Positions 14,212 through 14,661 of a DNA stretch of 14,661 nt are shown here, piece by piece. A program made the position numbers and the translations under genes. Within the stretch, counting starts at the first letter, position 1. The number at the start of each line of letters is the position of its first letter. The notes below the pieces were generated by a model, which searched no databases, had not been told where the DNA came from, and saw only the letters and a program-made list of their open reading frames with translations. Source of the DNA: Oscillospiraceae bacterium (GTDB lineage Bacteria > Bacillota > Clostridia > Oscillospirales > Acutalibacteraceae); assembly GCA_902761265.1 (NCBI GenBank), contig CACWJV010000058.1:1-14661 (forward strand), written 5' to 3'.

Positions 14212-14241
14212 ACGAATTCTCCCTTTCTCATTTTATTTTTT

Positions 14242-14260
14242 TGCGGCGCCGCGCGCCGCA
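14242..14260. other. GC-rich perfect hairpin before the FN3-like gene
   Basis: An 8-base stem (14242-14249 with 14253-14260) and 3-base loop lie between the TPM and FN3-like genes. On the minus strand the hairpin is followed by an A7 run, not a T-run, so it is not a standard terminator for the TPM gene. It could act as an mRNA stabiliser or processing site; this is inference. Confidence 0.35.
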
Positions 14261-14282
14261 GGGGTCTCTTGCTTGTCTCCGC

Positions 14283-14661
14283 TCAAAACTTGCCGCCACC
14301 TCCGCCGTGGCTGTAGCCGGAGGAGGACGTGTGGTGGCCGCCGGAGGAGGACGAGGAGCCGGACGAGGAGGAGCTGCTTTCGCTCACGCGGCGTGTGCGG
14401 TTGACCACAGAGGAGCGGAACTTGTCGTAGCCCTCGCCGTATTGCACCGCGCCGACGAGATAGGCGCCGGCCTCGCGTTTTTGCTGTACAGAAGCCACAT
14501 AGTGCTGTTTCATATACCAGGTCACGATCCCGGCAACGATCAGACCGAGCAAGAGCGACAGCCCGACGCCGATCACCTTGTTGCGCCAGTCCTGATAGCG
14601 GTGACGGGGGGAGTACGGCTCGCCGGCCTGCGCCTCGCGTACAAAGTCCGCCACCATGTCG
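14283..14661 (-). CDS. TPM-domain membrane protein, C-terminal part
   Basis: The 5' end is beyond the right edge; the last 125 residues are here. Seen are a soluble stretch (DMVADFVREAQAGEPY...), one membrane segment (about residues 29-50 of the fragment, GVGLSLLLGLIVAGIVTWY), a short cytoplasmic or external region, and a low-complexity tail of Ser, Gly and His ending GGGGGKF. From memory this tail and the single C-terminal membrane span are typical of TPM (DUF477/YgcG) proteins in Firmicutes, whose N-terminal TPM domain lies outside the membrane and is proposed to have phosphatase activity; that domain is not in view. The TGA is at 14285-14283. It is followed by the FN3-like gene 71 bases downstream. 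Confidence 0.75.
   Translation of the reverse strand, partial: DMVADFVREAQAGEPYSPRHRYQDWRNKVIGVGLSLLLGLIVAGIVTWYMKQHYVASVQQKREAGAYLVGAVQYGEGYDKFRSSVVNRTRRVSESSSSSSGSSSSSGGHHTSSSGYSHGGGGGKF

Noticed and set aside
14241..14260. Terminator after the TPM gene
   Set aside because: On the minus strand the hairpin is followed by A residues, and the T-run lies on the wrong side for either gene.

Overview
The window reads as chromosomal DNA from a GC-rich, probably spore-forming Firmicute of the class Clostridia, most like an Oscillospiraceae/Ruminococcaceae gut bacterium. This rests on gene families seen together (a TIGR03960/TIGR03936 radical SAM pair, a SpoIVFA/SpoIVFB-like M23-M50 pair, a DUF5058 membrane protein, a bacterial MIF homologue, a C-terminal TPM-protein tail ending in Gly-Gly-Gly-Gly-Gly-Lys-Phe), on strong AGGAGG-type ribosome binding sites, and on sigma-A type promoters with 17-18 bp spacers. 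No phage, IS, CRISPR, rRNA or tRNA gene was found.

Region 1 (1-5510, minus strand) is a compact gene run: KtrB/TrkH potassium transporter subunit, an M23 peptidase-like membrane protein, an overlapping M50 site-2 protease, the TIGR03960 radical SAM enzyme, its DUF2344 partner, and the first 20 codons of a probable DUF3267 protein. The M23-M50 pair matches the order of spoIVFA-spoIVFB, which in Bacillus governs pro-sigma-K cleavage in the mother cell. KtrB has its own sigma-A promoter.

Region 2 (5520-7130, plus strand) holds two coupled multi-pass membrane proteins (DUF5058 and an unnamed partner). They are transcribed divergently from ktrB and end at a bidirectional terminator. Region 3 (7134-9770) is a divergent pair: a secreted or membrane-anchored CE2-like SGNH esterase (minus) and a PLP aminotransferase (plus), each with a good promoter.

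Region 4 (9722-11261) holds a 227-base gap between convergent genes and then a CorC/HlyC-type hemolysin-family gene broken by what looks like a deletion of about 28 bases. The gap has more structure than two terminators require. There are two hairpins whose loops share the same 9-mer and whose A-C mismatches on the plus strand all become G-U pairs on the minus strand. C-rich anti-Shine-Dalgarno-like stretches, a minus-strand -10 box and an upstream array of four helically phased TTAA repeats complete it. I read this as a candidate small RNA of about 120 nt on the minus strand; it is the most novel item in the window.

Region 5 (11390-12652, plus strand) is a two-gene unit: a MIF/tautomerase homologue and an MBL-fold hydrolase of the dihydropterin-ribofuranosylaminobenzene-phosphate synthase-like type. 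Region 6 (12667-14661, minus strand) holds a secreted fibronectin-type-III-like protein and, upstream of it, the 3' end of a TPM-domain membrane protein that runs off the window.
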